From assembly GCA_902728285.1 (NCBI GenBank), contig CACVBU010000284.1:59847-123846 (forward strand): DNA of 64,000 nt, read 5' to 3'. This document shows positions 34,470 through 46,145 of the stretch, in pieces. This DNA comes from Clytia hemisphaerica. Its lineage: Eukaryota > Cnidaria > Hydrozoa > Leptothecata > Clytiidae. How positions within the stretch are numbered: position 1 is the stretch's first letter; the number at the start of each line of letters is the position of its first letter. The notes under the pieces were generated by a model that was not told where the DNA came from, did no database searches, and saw nothing but the letters and a program-made list of their open reading frames with translations. Both the position numbers and the translations under genes were made by a program.

Positions 34470-34960
34470 TCTCACAGTATATCAGGGTCTTTGGTTGTGA
34501 TGCTGAAAAAGACTGTCTAGTGTTCTTTGGGTGTTACCATTGTACGATTCCCTACCTCAATTCAAAAAGGGCCTAAGTCCTTCCTGTGAGCCTTAATTCA
34601 AAAGGAGCCTAAGGGGCCGTTGACAAACGATTTTCCTTTTTTTTAACGGCTTCTGGCCGTAAGGGGTGGGAGGGGGTCACTGCAATGCCGTTAAAAAAGT
34701 TAAAAAAAGGGAAGTCTCACTTACAAATTTCATCAGTCCAAAAAGTAGAAACATGGAGAAAGGCTAAGACCAAAGCAACCACACGACATTCACCTTATTC
34801 CCGATCACCAATTAATGCTTTGACAAGAAAAATGACTGGTCACGTGACGAAAGTCTGCAATTTTTCCCTCCGCCTCAGTTGACTCCTTGCTCCACCCATC
34901 CCGCCCTGACTTGCTGCGGGGCTTGGAGTTTCAAAATTGAAAGGTCACGGCTCAAAACCA
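34470..34960. other. intergenic, decayed repeats
   Basis: GGGCCTAAGTCCTT / AGGAGCCTAAGGGGCC phrases near 34570-34620 and GGCCGTTAA... / TTAACGGC motifs near 34650-34690 and 35265 suggest another inverted-repeat element enclosing the foldback at 34966-35155. Not resolved. Confidence 0.3.
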
Positions 34961-34965
34961 CATGT

Positions 34966-35155
34966 TTATAGACCTTTTTTCAAAGAGGCCACCCTGTTGA
35001 ATAATTATGTAGTCCAGCAGAAAAACAATGATAAATCCATGCATAATTATTACAATATGCATGATACAGTAATTATGCATGGCTCTATTATTGTTTTTAT
35101 GGCTGGACTACATAATTATTCAACAGGACGTCCTCTTTGAAAAAATGTCTATTCC
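34966..35155. mobile_element. long-arm foldback MITE (TTGAATAATTATGTAGTCCAGC)
   Basis: The left arm runs AGAC-TTTTTTCAAAGAGG...CTGTTGAATAATTATGTAGTCCAGC...AAACAATGATA-ATCCATGCATAATTA. The right arm is its inverse, about 85 bases with few mismatches, around a short ACAATATGCATGATACA loop. A single-arm relative is at 46075-46145. Confidence 0.75.
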
Positions 35156-35506
35156 GTGCGAAAAGAAGAACTTTGAGGATTACGCATCGAAAGAACATGG
35201 CGGCCATGGACCAGTGAAAGTATTTACTTTTGAAGATTTTTTTTGGCCGCTAAGATGTAGGGGGTGTGAACCTTAACGGCCTGTCCATTTTGGTCATTTG
35301 GAAAAAATTGCAATTAAAGCTTTTCCTCGATTCTGAAACCATTTTTGATGGTAAAGCTTTGAAGTAAATGTTTTCTGAAAGCCATAGCTATAAGTTGATT
35401 TTCTAATGAAAAGGCATTCGTTTGGAAAGTAGATATTTTTGTACATAACAGGTGCAACCTAGTAAATCTTGCAGAGTGGACTTGACTATCATAGTCCGCC
35501 CGAGTC

Positions 35507-35736
35507 CACCCATGTGCAATTGCACGCTTAATTTTCCGCCCTGCTTGAAGAAGCTTGAGCAATATAGTGGGGCTTACTTTTTTTAAAAACGGATGGAACC
35601 ATGGTCAAACGGAAAAAAACACACCCATGTGCAATTGCACGCTTAATTTTCCGCCCTGCTTGAAGAAGCTTGAGCAATATAGTGGGGCTTACTTTTTTTA
35701 AAAACGGATGGAACCATGGTCAAACGGACAAAAACT
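35507..35736. repeat. recent 115-bp tandem duplication
   Basis: Two adjacent units (35507-35621 and 35622-35736) are almost identical; differences are confined to the last few bases (GGAAAAAAACA versus GGACAAAAACTG). Each contains the palindrome GTGCAATTGCAC. Non-coding. Confidence 0.9.
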
Positions 35737-35939
35737 GATTTTTGAATTGGAATCTTCGTAAAATTTTGCGTAAAATTGACCAAGCATTCCAGATTTTTTT
35801 CCGAGAAAACTTGAGGAAAATCGTCTATTTTGAACTCGCACAAACGAAAAGTGTTTTCATTTCTTTTCTAATAACTTGTAAATGATGTATCTCAATGTAA
35901 GCAATGATTATAATACTGTACTGATTTAGATTATTTGGA

Positions 35940-36786
35940 CTAGACGTCTGTGCTCAATAGGATCGATCATCGGAACGGCTCGATGACGGATCGATATGTG
36001 ATCGATGGATTACTTAACGATCCGGATAGGAGATCGATAGAGGATCGATACTCAAGATTTTTTAAAGCTTATGATTAGTTATCGATTATTTGTCGATCTA
36101 TCATCGATCTTTTATTGATCTTATCGACCCTATCGACTCATACTCGATTTACATCGATAACAAATCGTCGATGAAATCGATTAACATCGAATGACGAATC
36201 GATTACATACACCGTTTAGAGTCTCGCTATTTCCGGTACTCCCATTGCAGAGGCCCGGTAAAAATGGTAGGTAAAAATGCGCACTTTAGTACTGTGAAAG
36301 GTTAGAGGAATGTAAACATTGTGAATTTTTTTCTCTCCTTTAAAGGGAATGATTTAGATATTGAACATGTATCAATGATAATTTTACAAGTCTCTCCTGC
36401 ATTTCACAAAAATTCATCAAGAGGAAAAAAAGTTATGATTAAAAGGAATTCTTTACCTACCGTTTTTCTGCTATGTTTCCTTATGAGAGCCAGATGTTTA
36501 CCTACCGTTTTTTTACAGAGGAGAGTGAATTTTCCGTGATCGCTAAAATCAAAACAATGGAAAATTGGATTGACGCGTGCGCAGTCGACACTCCTAAACG
36601 GTGTATTGAAATCGATTAACAATCGATGACGAATCGATTAATCAACGAAAGATCGATACTCAAGACTTTTTAATGGCTGAATCTTCCATCGATCTCCTAT
36701 CCGGATCGTTAAGTAATCCATCGATCACATATCGATCCGTCATCGAGCCGTTCCGATGATCGATCCTATCGAGCGCGGACGTCTGG
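35940..36786. mobile_element. GATCGAT-rich long-TIR element, 6-bp target duplication, split by a TA MITE
   Basis: The ends CTAGACGTCTGTGCTC and GAGCGCGGACGTCTGG are inverted, and the arms continue for about 110 bases through GATCGATCATCGGAACGG, GATGACGGATCGATATG and TTAACGATCCGGATAGGAG. TTTGGA lies at both outer sides (35934-35939 and 36787-36792). The core holds many ATCGAT motifs and is interrupted by the element at 36210-36603. Confidence 0.8.
36210..36603. mobile_element. MITE with TA duplication (CACCGTTTAGAG ends), copy 1
   Basis: CACCGTTTAGAG at the left and CTCCTAAACGGTG at the right are inverted; TA at 36208-36209 and 36604-36605. The body matches 45548-45931 (GGTAGGTAAAAATG, CACTTTAGTACTGTG, TTTACCTACCRTTTTTCTGCT). 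Nested inside the GATCGAT element. Confidence 0.88.
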
Positions 36787-36799
36787 TTTGGAACATGAA

Positions 36800-37315
36800 A
36801 TTGATAGGTAAAAACACTTTTAAAAACCTTACAATTTGATAGCCGTGCAATTACGCGTTTAAATCTCGGAATTTTAAGCGTGCAATTAGAAGGATTTCTC
36901 AGACTGAATTGTATGCAAAAATTATGGTTGCCGAATTGCCGTGGTGAATTCCCTTAGAAAACCAATGCAAAAGAAAGTATTAATAAAACTTACATGCATA
37001 ATTGGCATTATATTAAAGTGTAATCTTGTAGAAGAAAGATTAAATTTGCTTCTCTTGAAAACTAAAAACAATTATATTCACTCATCTCTTAGAACAAGCA
37101 CTTCAAAAGACCATAACATTAGACAGAATCTCAAACTGAAAAATCACCCGCGAAGGTACAAAACAATCTTATTCGGCTGACCGGCAAATGATTCTCCTGG
37201 GAATAGGCCGCAAGTCAACAAAACATATAAGTGTGACCTAATTACTGCTTTCATTTGCGTGTTTTGAGTTTGTGTGTGTACTCCGTCTTCGGGAATTTCT
37301 TAATGGCATGAAAAC
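36800..37315. other. intergenic up to the assembly gap
   Basis: No supported gene. A 79-codon plus frame (36941-37180) is Lys/Leu-rich and looks like chance in AT-rich DNA. Confidence 0.3.
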
Positions 37316-38089
37316 NNNNNNNNNNNNNNNNNNNNNNNNNNNNNNNNNNNNNNNNNNNNNNNNNNNNNNNNNNNNNNNNNNNNNNNNNNNNNNNNNNNNN
37401 NNNNNNNNNNNNNNNNNNNNNNNNNNNNNNNNNNNNNNNNNNNNNNNNNNNNNNNNNNNNNNNNNNNNNNNNNNNNNNNNNNNNNNNNNNNNNNNNNNNN
37501 NNNNNNNNNNNNNNNNNNNNNNNNNNNNNNNNNNNNNNNNNNNNNNNNNNNNNNNNNNNNNNNNNNNNNNNNNNNNNNNNNNNNNNNNNNNNNNNNNNNN
37601 NNNNNNNNNNNNNNNNNNNNNNNNNNNNNNNNNNNNNNNNNNNNNNNNNNNNNNNNNNNNNNNNNNNNNNNNNNNNNNNNNNNNNNNNNNNNNNNNNNNN
37701 NNNNNNNNNNNNNNNNNNNNNNNNNNNNNNNNNNNNNNNNNNNNNNNNNNNNNNNNNNNNNNNNNNNNNNNNNNNNNNNNNNNNNNNNNNNNNNNNNNNN
37801 NNNNNNNNNNNNNNNNNNNNNNNNNNNNNNNNNNNNNNNNNNNNNNNNNNNNNNNNNNNNNNNNNNNNNNNNNNNNNNNNNNNNNNNNNNNNNNNNNNNN
37901 NNNNNNNNNNNNNNNNNNNNNNNNNNNNNNNNNNNNNNNNNNNNNNNNNNNNNNNNNNNNNNNNNNNNNNNNNNNNNNNNNNNNNNNNNNNNNNNNNNNN
38001 NNNNNNNNNNNNNNNNNNNNNNNNNNNNNNNNNNNNNNNNNNNNNNNNNNNNNNNNNNNNNNNNNNNNNNNNNNNNNNNNNNNNNNNNN
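37316..38089. other. assembly gap (774 N)
   Basis: Unbroken run of N. The size is not a round number, so it is probably an estimate from linking reads. The long open frame that crosses it is an artefact. Confidence 1.
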
Positions 38090-39220
38090 TATCTATGAGA
38101 TGAGAGGTGTAACAGTAATTGACCTAATCATAGAAATATTCGTATGTTATGTTTTGAGATGCCCCTCTTTCATTAAATCATTTTTAGATTTCTATATTCG
38201 TGATTTGATTGGTACAACGTCATCCAAGATCCTGGATGATTACCGTGGTTATTTTTGTTCTCATTGAGCGAGTGTAGAATAGAATCGGGATTTGTCGTCA
38301 CAGAGTATACTCGCGTACTTACGGTATTTAAATACAATAACACTATTTTAGTCGGAAAAAACGGCTTAAATAAGGAGGTGGGCATGATAAAACTTTTTAC
38401 CGACAACACAATTGCAGCAATGATACGTTAAAAGCTAAAATTTCCGTGGGAGAGTTTGTACTCAGGTGAGCGTAGTGATTCCAATTCAAGAGAAAGCTGC
38501 AGCGAAATCTAACGCCACGTGACTTACTAGTTAAGTTCTCATTTAAAATTATTAGCTCTCTAGGAGTATTCTTAAATTCTCTTTATTAATAAAAATTCGA
38601 ACAGGCATGGAGGAAAGTAAATTTTGAAAAAAAGAAGCCAAAATACAATATTATATTTCTTTGGTTTACTGACTCTCTACAAAATCTGTTTTTCCCTTTT
38701 TCTAAACATAGAGAGGGAAGCATTTTAAGCTTTAAAGCGGCGCATCAAGGTACCGCGAAAGCTGCCTTCAAGAATTCCTTCCTTTGATTTGCAAACTGAT
38801 TTACAGATTGCAAAACGAAAGATTTCCGACGTTCAAGAAGTTTGATATAAACGATGCTGAAAGTGTGTAAACAATGGAAACGCTTTGGTGAACGCAATAA
38901 TAAACTTTTAGAAGTAATTTATCCTATTAATGGGGCGTTCCATTTAAACCAAATACGCCAGAAAGAAGATGGGACAAAATGGTAGGGTTAAAGTACAGAT
39001 GAATTGTATCAGCATTGGACAATGAAATATGAAAATAGATGACTAAAATTGATAAAAATTGCTATAAGTATAAAAATATGTTGAATTATATTGAAGTTCT
39101 TTGAAATTTTGTTTCGTTTAGCATTAAAATTTCGATTTTTTTATATTATAGCTTATAAGCTTCTCAAAGCTAAAAAAACCTCAATCCAAGCTAGGCTGAA
39201 AGGATTCTTCTATATTTCAG
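38090..39220. other. 5' flank of the secreted-protein gene
   Basis: AT-rich, no gene seen. The stretch just upstream of 39221 (TTCTATATTTCAG) is an acceptor-like signal and is described with the gene. Confidence 0.35.
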
Positions 39221-41857
39221 CTCAATCTAAGATGTGGTGGTTTGCCTTGGTGTTGTTGATTCATGGGTCTCACGGAGATGCTCAGCATGGTAAGATCTTC
39301 TTGTTTAAACAAATTAGCTGTTGGATATTTGCATATTAGCATATCATAAAATTCCAAATTAAAGTATTCAGCCTTGTCACATTCTGTACAAGTACTACAA
39401 TCCCGGTCATAATATTTAAGAAAAAAAGGGAAATTCCCACGAAATCTCATAGCCACAAACGATTTGGAAGCGCTTTAACTTACTTAGGATCTGAGGATCC
39501 AAAAGTTCAAGAATGGTCCAAAAGGGCTGCGAATATAGCCTGGAAGTCTATAAACCCCACTCAATTTGCAATATTCGATTAAATTTAACAATGAAATAGC
39601 CCAAAAGCGACTTTCTCGCCCGAACTTTAATATGCTAAAAACGAGGAATTAGCCAAATTTATCAATATATTTTGATATTGTAGGTTTTTATTAATAATTG
39701 GGGAACATCCTACACTGTCGAATTAAACATCTACTCATAATACACCACATTTTACACCTCCTTCTCGGTGGAACCAATTCAGCCAGTAGGGGTAAAAATA
39801 ACGGACCAAAACTCGATGGGGATTAATATTCTCATTTTCTTATGGTTGGGGATTTGAATTCTATTGTTTTTGAGCCAGAAAATCCAGTGGGGATGGAAAA
39901 AGTAGCACAATATTTTGCAGTGACGATTTAATTATCTGATTATTTTCAGCGAAGGCAAGAGTTAAAATATAATTTTCTACTGGGTACGATATTTTGGCCA
40001 ATTTTTCCAATGAGTCTCATCGGGTATGTGAGAAGGGGGTATCATTAAAATGTGTTCACACCACGTTAAATTCGTAGTCTGATTGTGTATGTAACGGTGG
40101 ACGTTATGGCCCTATGACTAACCATATATCTATAACCAGATATCCAAGCCTTGTCTTTCATCTAACTACAGCTTCAAGGAGTGCCTAAAGAATTTTCATA
40201 TTCAAGGCCATTCTTCACAGTGGCTTTTTGATGCATTAAACTGTCTCGTTTCAATGTTTTGTATTCTTATTTTTAAATTTCTTTCGTGATCCTGAAAATA
40301 GAAAAGTAAGTTAAAATATACCGTAATCAAAATCTGGGAAAGTTTGATTAGCTCTTGATCTATTGCTAGGGGCTCATCTAAAGAACATCCCCACCCCTTT
40401 ACGAATATAATTTATTTCACTTTTTTAAAACTCGATCATCAATCGGCTGAAATCTAAAAACTCGTAGCATCAAAAGCTTTACGTTTTTATTGTAATATTT
40501 ACATAATCTATGTTTAGCTGCCAAGAAATCACTACACCGAAGATTAAGTGATTATCCTGTACTCAAACGTTGGGAGATACCAATCAAAGCTAACGTCGTT
40601 GGTCGAAGAAACAAAGACTTATGGGGAGACTCGAAAAAGAAACGTTCATTTTGGGAGGCAAAGCCCCAGTTTACACTACATGAGCTTGAAATGGAAAACG
40701 ATCCAGAGAAGATATATATGGATTTACACTATTCAAGAAATATGCTTGAAGACGATTCTGACGCAGATAAAAGTATTGCACAATATAAGAAAGATACATT
40801 GGAGTCGCCACCGTTGTTAAAGACTTCTGCGAAGAAGGCAGAGGTTAAAAAGAAAGATGGTAAAAAGTTACTCCAACAAAAAGTAACAAAACATAAGGAA
40901 GCAGACAAGAAAAGATTAATTGCATTAAAACCTTTCTTGTCAGCCAAACACGTGACAACATCAACGAAAAAGAAGAAGAAAAAGAGAAGCAGAAGATCAT
41001 TGGAGGATGAGGAGTTTGAAGAAATTAATACTGATGATGGAGACTTTTCAATGGCGGGTTTCCAAGATGGTTTGATAGATGAAAGAGAAGATCCAGAGAG
41101 AGTCAAACGTGATTCTGAATCAATCGCTAACTTCTATTTTGACCAATACGATGATGATGGTGTTGATGGTAACGAAGCTGAAACTTACAGTAAAAATAAT
41201 GGTAATGATGTTGATGATGATACCCCTTCTCAAGATCGACAAAAAAGATCCATTGTTAACAAACCTAAAGATCATAAACTTGCCGTTGATAATTTGAAAC
41301 GATCACGTACAGAAAATATTGCAAAACTGTTTCATAAATCAGTAGCAAAGACACATTCTGCCATCGATGCTTCAGCCAAACGATCAAGTTTGTCTTCTAA
41401 TATTGTTACTTCCAAGGCTGTTAGTAAAACTGACGGTGATTCTGCTGAGCAAAGAAAAGCTAAAGCTTTGATTCAAAAGGCATTTTTCAGTTCAAAACAT
41501 GGGCACTTGGTACCAAAAACCTCCGTTCGTCATATAATTCCACAAAGCTCAACAACAATAAAGAAGATAGTCCCTAATGTTGATGTTAAAGTTATATCAA
41601 AGAATCTTCTAGAACAAGATATTGGAGCTGTACCAGGTCTTAAAAAAGATGAAAATTCAGTAAGCAGGCAACATATAGCACATCCAGAAAAATCAACGGA
41701 TAGTATAAACACAGCAAATGTTGCACGTGCAGTTGCAGTGGCAATGGAACAATTAAAAAGAGATAAAATGTGGGGCAAAGTATTTGTCCATGTTAGACCA
41801 AGTGGTGAACTTAAGGTTATGGTACAAGAAACTAAAAAGATGGAAGAAGAGACTTGA
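39221..41857 (+). CDS. secreted, highly charged protein with several furin-like sites (465 aa, two coding exons)
   Basis: Coding exons 39232-39289 and 40518-41857 (TGA at 41855-41857). The donor is ATG|GTAAGA and the acceptor TTTAG|CTGCC. The phase-1 join keeps a single frame of 465 codons. Residues 1-15 (MWWFALVLLIHGSHG) form a short signal peptide; no other membrane segment. Basic cleavage-type sites followed by Ser or Asp: KKKR62, RSRR179, RVKR217, RQKR263, plus weaker KR at 281 and 308. Residues about 120-180 are Lys-rich (six Lys in a row near 170), about 181-260 are Asp/Glu-rich, and the rest is Lys/Ser-rich. The C-terminus has an alanine-rich helix then K-V-F-V-H-V-R-P-S-G-E-L-K-V-M-V. 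No cysteine-rich or amidation-type (G-K/R-R) peptide repeats. I do not recognise the family. It could be a proprotein, a biomineral or matrix protein, or a peptide precursor. Intron length 1228 bp. Confidence 0.75.
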
Positions 41858-41875
41858 AACTATATTGATATCTTG

Positions 41876-41881
41876 AATAAA
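41876..41881 (+). terminator. polyadenylation signal AATAAA of the secreted-protein gene
   Basis: Canonical AATAAA 19 bases after the stop codon, followed by a T-rich stretch. Confidence 0.7.
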
Positions 41882-41899
41882 TAATCTTTTGTACATTTG

Positions 41900-42520
41900 T
41901 ATTAAACGTTTTTACTTTTCTAGAATTTTACAGTGGGGATTAAGATTTCTATCGAAACCCTAACGAGCGAGGATAAAACTCTTTTGTTCCGAGCTCAAAA
42001 TGTCCAGTGGAGATGGATTTGGAGTGCAAGTTCTTTTCATCAATTTTTGAATGAGGATGCAATCAAAATGAATTTCCCAGTGGACCTCAAATTGTAGAAA
42101 GCTCTTTCCAACTGGGGATGAAATTCTAACCAAATCTCCCGATGCGCTTGGGGTTCCCACCGGGTTCGTGACAAAGGGTTTTTTCTAGATATGACAGTAA
42201 TAACCAGTAGTGAAGGCATTAAATTAATTTTGTTATCTTTAAATTTTTTAGACCTAGTTCTTATAGTAATATATTGAAAATAAAACTTACGAATACTTTT
42301 TTTAAATGCACCTTTAACAAGTTTATAGAAATCAAGTAAGGATTAATCATTGTTATTAATATTCCAAGGGTTCCAAAATCCTCAAATCTTGAAATATTCC
42401 TCTCTAAGGGTCAATGTTTCTAAGAATTTTTAAAAATTTGGCGTAAAGCAGTCGAATTTCGGGGAATGGTTTTGAAGCTCCAAGACTTAATAGAATTCTT
42501 TTATACTCGAAGGGTTCATC
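41900..42520. other. 3' flank, repeat-like
   Basis: 41930-42180 contains spaced CCAGTGG-GATGGA / AACTGGGGATGAAATT phrases that resemble GTGGGGATGGAA phrases in the intron at 39780-40040. Possibly two decayed copies of one repeat on either side of exon 2. No coding frame. Confidence 0.35.
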
Positions 42521-42529
42521 TTTCAAACC

Positions 42530-42666
42530 TAGTACATAGAATGTCCAAAACTTTTGAAGCCTTCGGATGTTCTTCACTGTTTGAGTTTCAACCCTAAAAA
42601 TGTTCTTAAAATGTTTTTTTTCATCATTTTGTACTTTTGCGCAATTTTTTAAGAAGCTGAGTGTTT
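42530..42666. mobile_element. fragment of the CACG-T(n) MITE family
   Basis: TTTTGAAGCCTTCGGATGTTCTT and AACCCTAAAAATGTTCTTAAAATG match the interior of 1241-1481. Related sequence continues to the end-like TATAAAAAAACGTGTA near 42753-42768. The left terminus is not recognisable. Confidence 0.55.
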
Positions 42667-42789
42667 TAGAGACCGTTAAGCGTAAAGTTGTTCTTAACTT
42701 GTTCTTAATATTTTGGCCATTAAAGCCTTATTTTCCCTATACACATTGTTCCTATAAAAAAACGTGTAACATGTGTTTTTAAATGGTTG

Positions 42790-43840
42790 GTAAAAAGAAC
42801 CATTCGTCTTTCTGAATATTTGCAAATTAGGGAACCAATCAGTAAGAAAAATGGAAAATCTTTATCATTTTCAACCATAAAGGTACCCAGATCAGCAACA
42901 CATCTTTCGTGATCAATATTCTGAAAACTTTTATACTTGAAATTTTCTTTTATTTAAAAATCTTTTTGCCTATTCTGTACTTTTTTCTATTGTTTTTTTA
43001 TCACGATTATATATCTACAAGATGTCCGGAAAAAATACTGTTTTAAAACATGACTACAAGTAGAAAATATTTTTGTGTATGTCAAAACGCTTCTTTTGTC
43101 CATGCCTAAGGTCTCCAATTTTCTTCGCCAAATATCCTTTCTGGTCTTTTTAACTTAATAGGTCGATTTTCAACGTTTTCAAGAGTTTTCCGAAGGGAAC
43201 TGTTTTCTCCTTCAATCATAACTTTTGATCTAGTATTGTTTGTGATTGATGTTGCAGAGTGCTCAATGAAACCAGAGCCAAGTAAAATATTAAAAGATAT
43301 CTTTCATCACAAAATAAAAAGTATACACTACTCCGAGTTTCGTGCTACTACACACGGAAAAGTGCAGTATGAGTATGAAACAGGCTTGATCGATCTGAAA
43401 TAAAGAAGGAAGGTGTAAAAAACCAATAAACTACTCAAGGTTTAATGTTTCTTAAAAAGTTCTTGCGGGTTCAAAAATACATCTATATTCACTAAGGTCC
43501 ACGAGAAGAAGGGACGTGCTATAAAATTTGCACTTCATAAATACTAGAAAACTTCTAAATTTATAATTTATGCAAATTATACAGATTATACTAATTTATG
43601 CAAACGCGTCATAAAGTTCGTATTTTCAACAGAAGGCATGTGGAGTAAGCTGTATCTCAAAGTCATCTTACAAAAACATTCCGAAAACAAAAGTACAGTA
43701 GTGATACACAAACAAACATATACAAACCATGGCTAAATAAAAATTGAAAGTTTTAACGTGAATCAACGTAATAAACGTGTAATAAATCATTAAAAAAAAA
43801 ATCAAATAGTCACATTTTGACTTTTGTTTAGTCTGTTAGA
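42790..43840. other. intergenic, nothing recognised
   Basis: AT-rich sequence without supported coding frames or clear element ends. Confidence 0.3.
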
Positions 43841-43847
43841 CCAAAAT

Positions 43848-44262
43848 ATCATAACAATACTTCAGTTTGTGAAAAAAACATGAAACTTGGCACAGACATG
43901 CACAATTATAATCTGAACAAAAAAATTGACAGAGACACGTCTGAAAACCACGTGACTGCTGACGTCAGCACTTTTTTGCTGACGTCATGAAAATTTTTTA
44001 CAGGTGTCCAAACCATCAAGTATTATATACTATTGGAAAGGAAATTTAATTCTGAACAACTTTTTTGCTTACAGTTTTTTCTGAAAACGAAGCCAAAAAA
44101 AGTTACAAGCTTCTGAAGTTGACTTGTGACGTCATCAAAAAATTGTCAAAAAAATTATAGTTACAAATCCCCAAGTATTATATACCGTTGGAAAGCAAAT
44201 TTCATCCTGAACAACTTTTTTGCTTACAGTTTCTCGTGAAAATAAAGCTAATAAAAGCTATT
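43848..44262. repeat. large dispersed repeat with CRE palindromes, copy L
   Basis: Inverse-oriented relative of 53125-53558, with long identical stretches (TGTCAATTTTTTTGTTCAGA in one orientation and its complement in the other). Internal subrepeat of about 170 bp: TATTATATAC-GTTGGAAA...CTGAACAACTTTTTTGCTTACAG occurs twice. Contains three TGACGTCA octamers. Coding potential absent. Confidence 0.8.
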
Positions 44263-44269
44263 GACTTTG

Positions 44270-45547
44270 TTTTGCAGCATGGTTCACAAATCACAAAACT
44301 TGGGGTAGAAAACTGATAGATGGCTAGAAGACGAAAGAGGATGCTTAAATGCATCTTTACTTGCTTCTTTTCTAAAATGTTAGGAAAACATTGCATTGCT
44401 GTAGAACAGAACAGATTAGAAAACATTGCATTGCCTCAAAAAGTGTTCGTTGTTTTTGGAAGGAATCAATTTGCAAACGTGATATGAAGTATTTTTAAAG
44501 TATTATAGAATCTTGCTAGTAGCATGTTAAAAAATTACAAGTCAAAAGACTAACGGACCCTTGAGAATAGCATTTTTAAATATTTCCCGTTTTCCAAAAG
44601 GGAAATATTTATTAAAACGGGCTTTCTCCATAATTTCCCGTGTCAAAACGCCTTCCGTACGCCCTGATGACGCCCGTTTTTAATTTCACAGCGAAAAAAT
44701 GCACCCAGTGAAGTATAAGTAATGTATCGTAATTCGAGTCGACTGATAAACTATATATATAATATATGTTACAAGTTCCTTACGGATTCTCAAGCCCGCT
44801 TATAATAAAACTATACATGTTAGTAGCCGACCCGACTGGCAATTGTTATGTAGCAGGTTGAAACATGAGTTTTTGCTAGAAAGATGCAGTTTTTTCACCA
44901 AGTTAAATCTTTAAATAAATCAAACTGTGTGGGTTTCTTTACTTCCAAACAACCTACCAATAGTTTTGGAACACTCCATAATAAAGGAAGATGGCTGTTC
45001 TTGTGGATTGACTTTCTGGTTACCCCATATAAAACACGATGTGACATGAAAGTGAAGAGACATGATTTTTGGTTATTGTTTGATTTCTTGACTTGTATAT
45101 CTCATGGCAAATGGGATAGCAAATGACTTTCATGTATTGATGGCTCTACATATGATACCTCTAACTTTGAACACCTCCAGACTGTTGAAAAAAGCATTTT
45201 ATGAGATAAGTTTCGATTGTAATTTTCATGGAAATTTTTAAGCGACAGATTTGACTTGGCGTCAGTTTTGTTTGGTTGATAAATCTTTAGCTTCACCATG
45301 ACCGTGGGATGATTTTCAATAAACTTTTGTTGTTATACACAGTCACTCTTACACATGATGACTCCAGCCATGATTGGTATCAGACAGTCAGAATGTTGGA
45401 AAAAAAAAATTTTACGAGAAATTGTTGATAGAAATTATATTGACTTATTTTTACAATTTTGGTGGTGTGGGTTTTGTTGGTTGATAATGTTTACACCGCG
45501 GGATCCTGTTACATGTTACGGTATATTGATTGTTGTTTGTTGGAATA
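44270..45547. other. intergenic, no supported gene
   Basis: An 80-codon plus frame at 44884-45126 has a mixed, protein-like composition but no family match or splice support. TCGAGTCGACTGAT near 44735 looks like another pogo-type end. GGGAAATATT.../AATATTTCCC near 44580-44610 is a local inverted repeat. Confidence 0.3.
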
Positions 45548-45931
45548 CACCGTTTAACAGTCTCGCCATCTCCACCGTAGAGGCGGTAGGTAAAAATGCT
45601 CACTTTAGTACTGTGGCTGGAAGGTTAGAGAAATGTAAACATTGCCATTTTTTTTCCTTCCTTTAAAGAGAATGTTTTAGATGTTTGAACATGATATTAA
45701 TGGCAATTTTATGTATCTCTCCTGAAAATTTCACAAAAATTCATCAAGAGGAAAAGAAGTTATGATTAAAAGGAGTTCTTTACCTACCATTTCTCTGCTG
45801 GGTTTTCTTATGAGAACTGGATGTTTACCTACCATTTTTTACGGGGGAGAGTGAAGTTTCTTGTGGTTGCCAAAATCAAAACAATAGAAAATTGTTCATA
45901 CAAGTGTGCAAGCAACACCTGTTAAACGGTG
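45548..45931. mobile_element. MITE with TA duplication (CACCGTTTAACAG ends), copy 2
   Basis: CACCGTTTAACAG at the left and CTGTTAAACGGTG at the right are perfectly inverted, with TA on both sides (45546-45547 and 45932-45933). Same body as 36210-36603. Confidence 0.9.
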
Positions 45932-46074
45932 TATTGATTACCAAAAAAAAGAGAACCTTTTTTTGATAAATACTTTATTTTTTTCATGACATCTTTCTCT
46001 AGTCTTGTCTTGTAAACCAATGCAGTGTCTGTTTTCAAATCTTGAATTCTCTATACCTACTGAATTTTTAAAAT

Positions 46075-46145
46075 ATGCATGGCTGTATCATTGTTATGCT
46101 GGAGTACATAATTATTCAATATGGCTGCCTCTTTAAAAAAAGGTC
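46075..46145. mobile_element. single arm of the 34966-35155 foldback family
   Basis: ATGCATGGCTGTATCATTGTT, GTACATAATTATTCAA and CCTCTTT-AAAAAAGGTCTA match the right arm of 34966-35155 in order. No opposite arm nearby. Confidence 0.6.

Noticed and set aside
37272..38267. 331-codon open frame
   Set aside because: It is open only because the 774-base N gap contains no stop codons; the flanking parts have no coding character.
40729..41106. 125-codon minus-strand frame opposite the secreted-protein gene
   Set aside because: Antisense shadow of Lys- and Asp-rich codons; runs of F and S reflect AAG/GAA-rich sense sequence.
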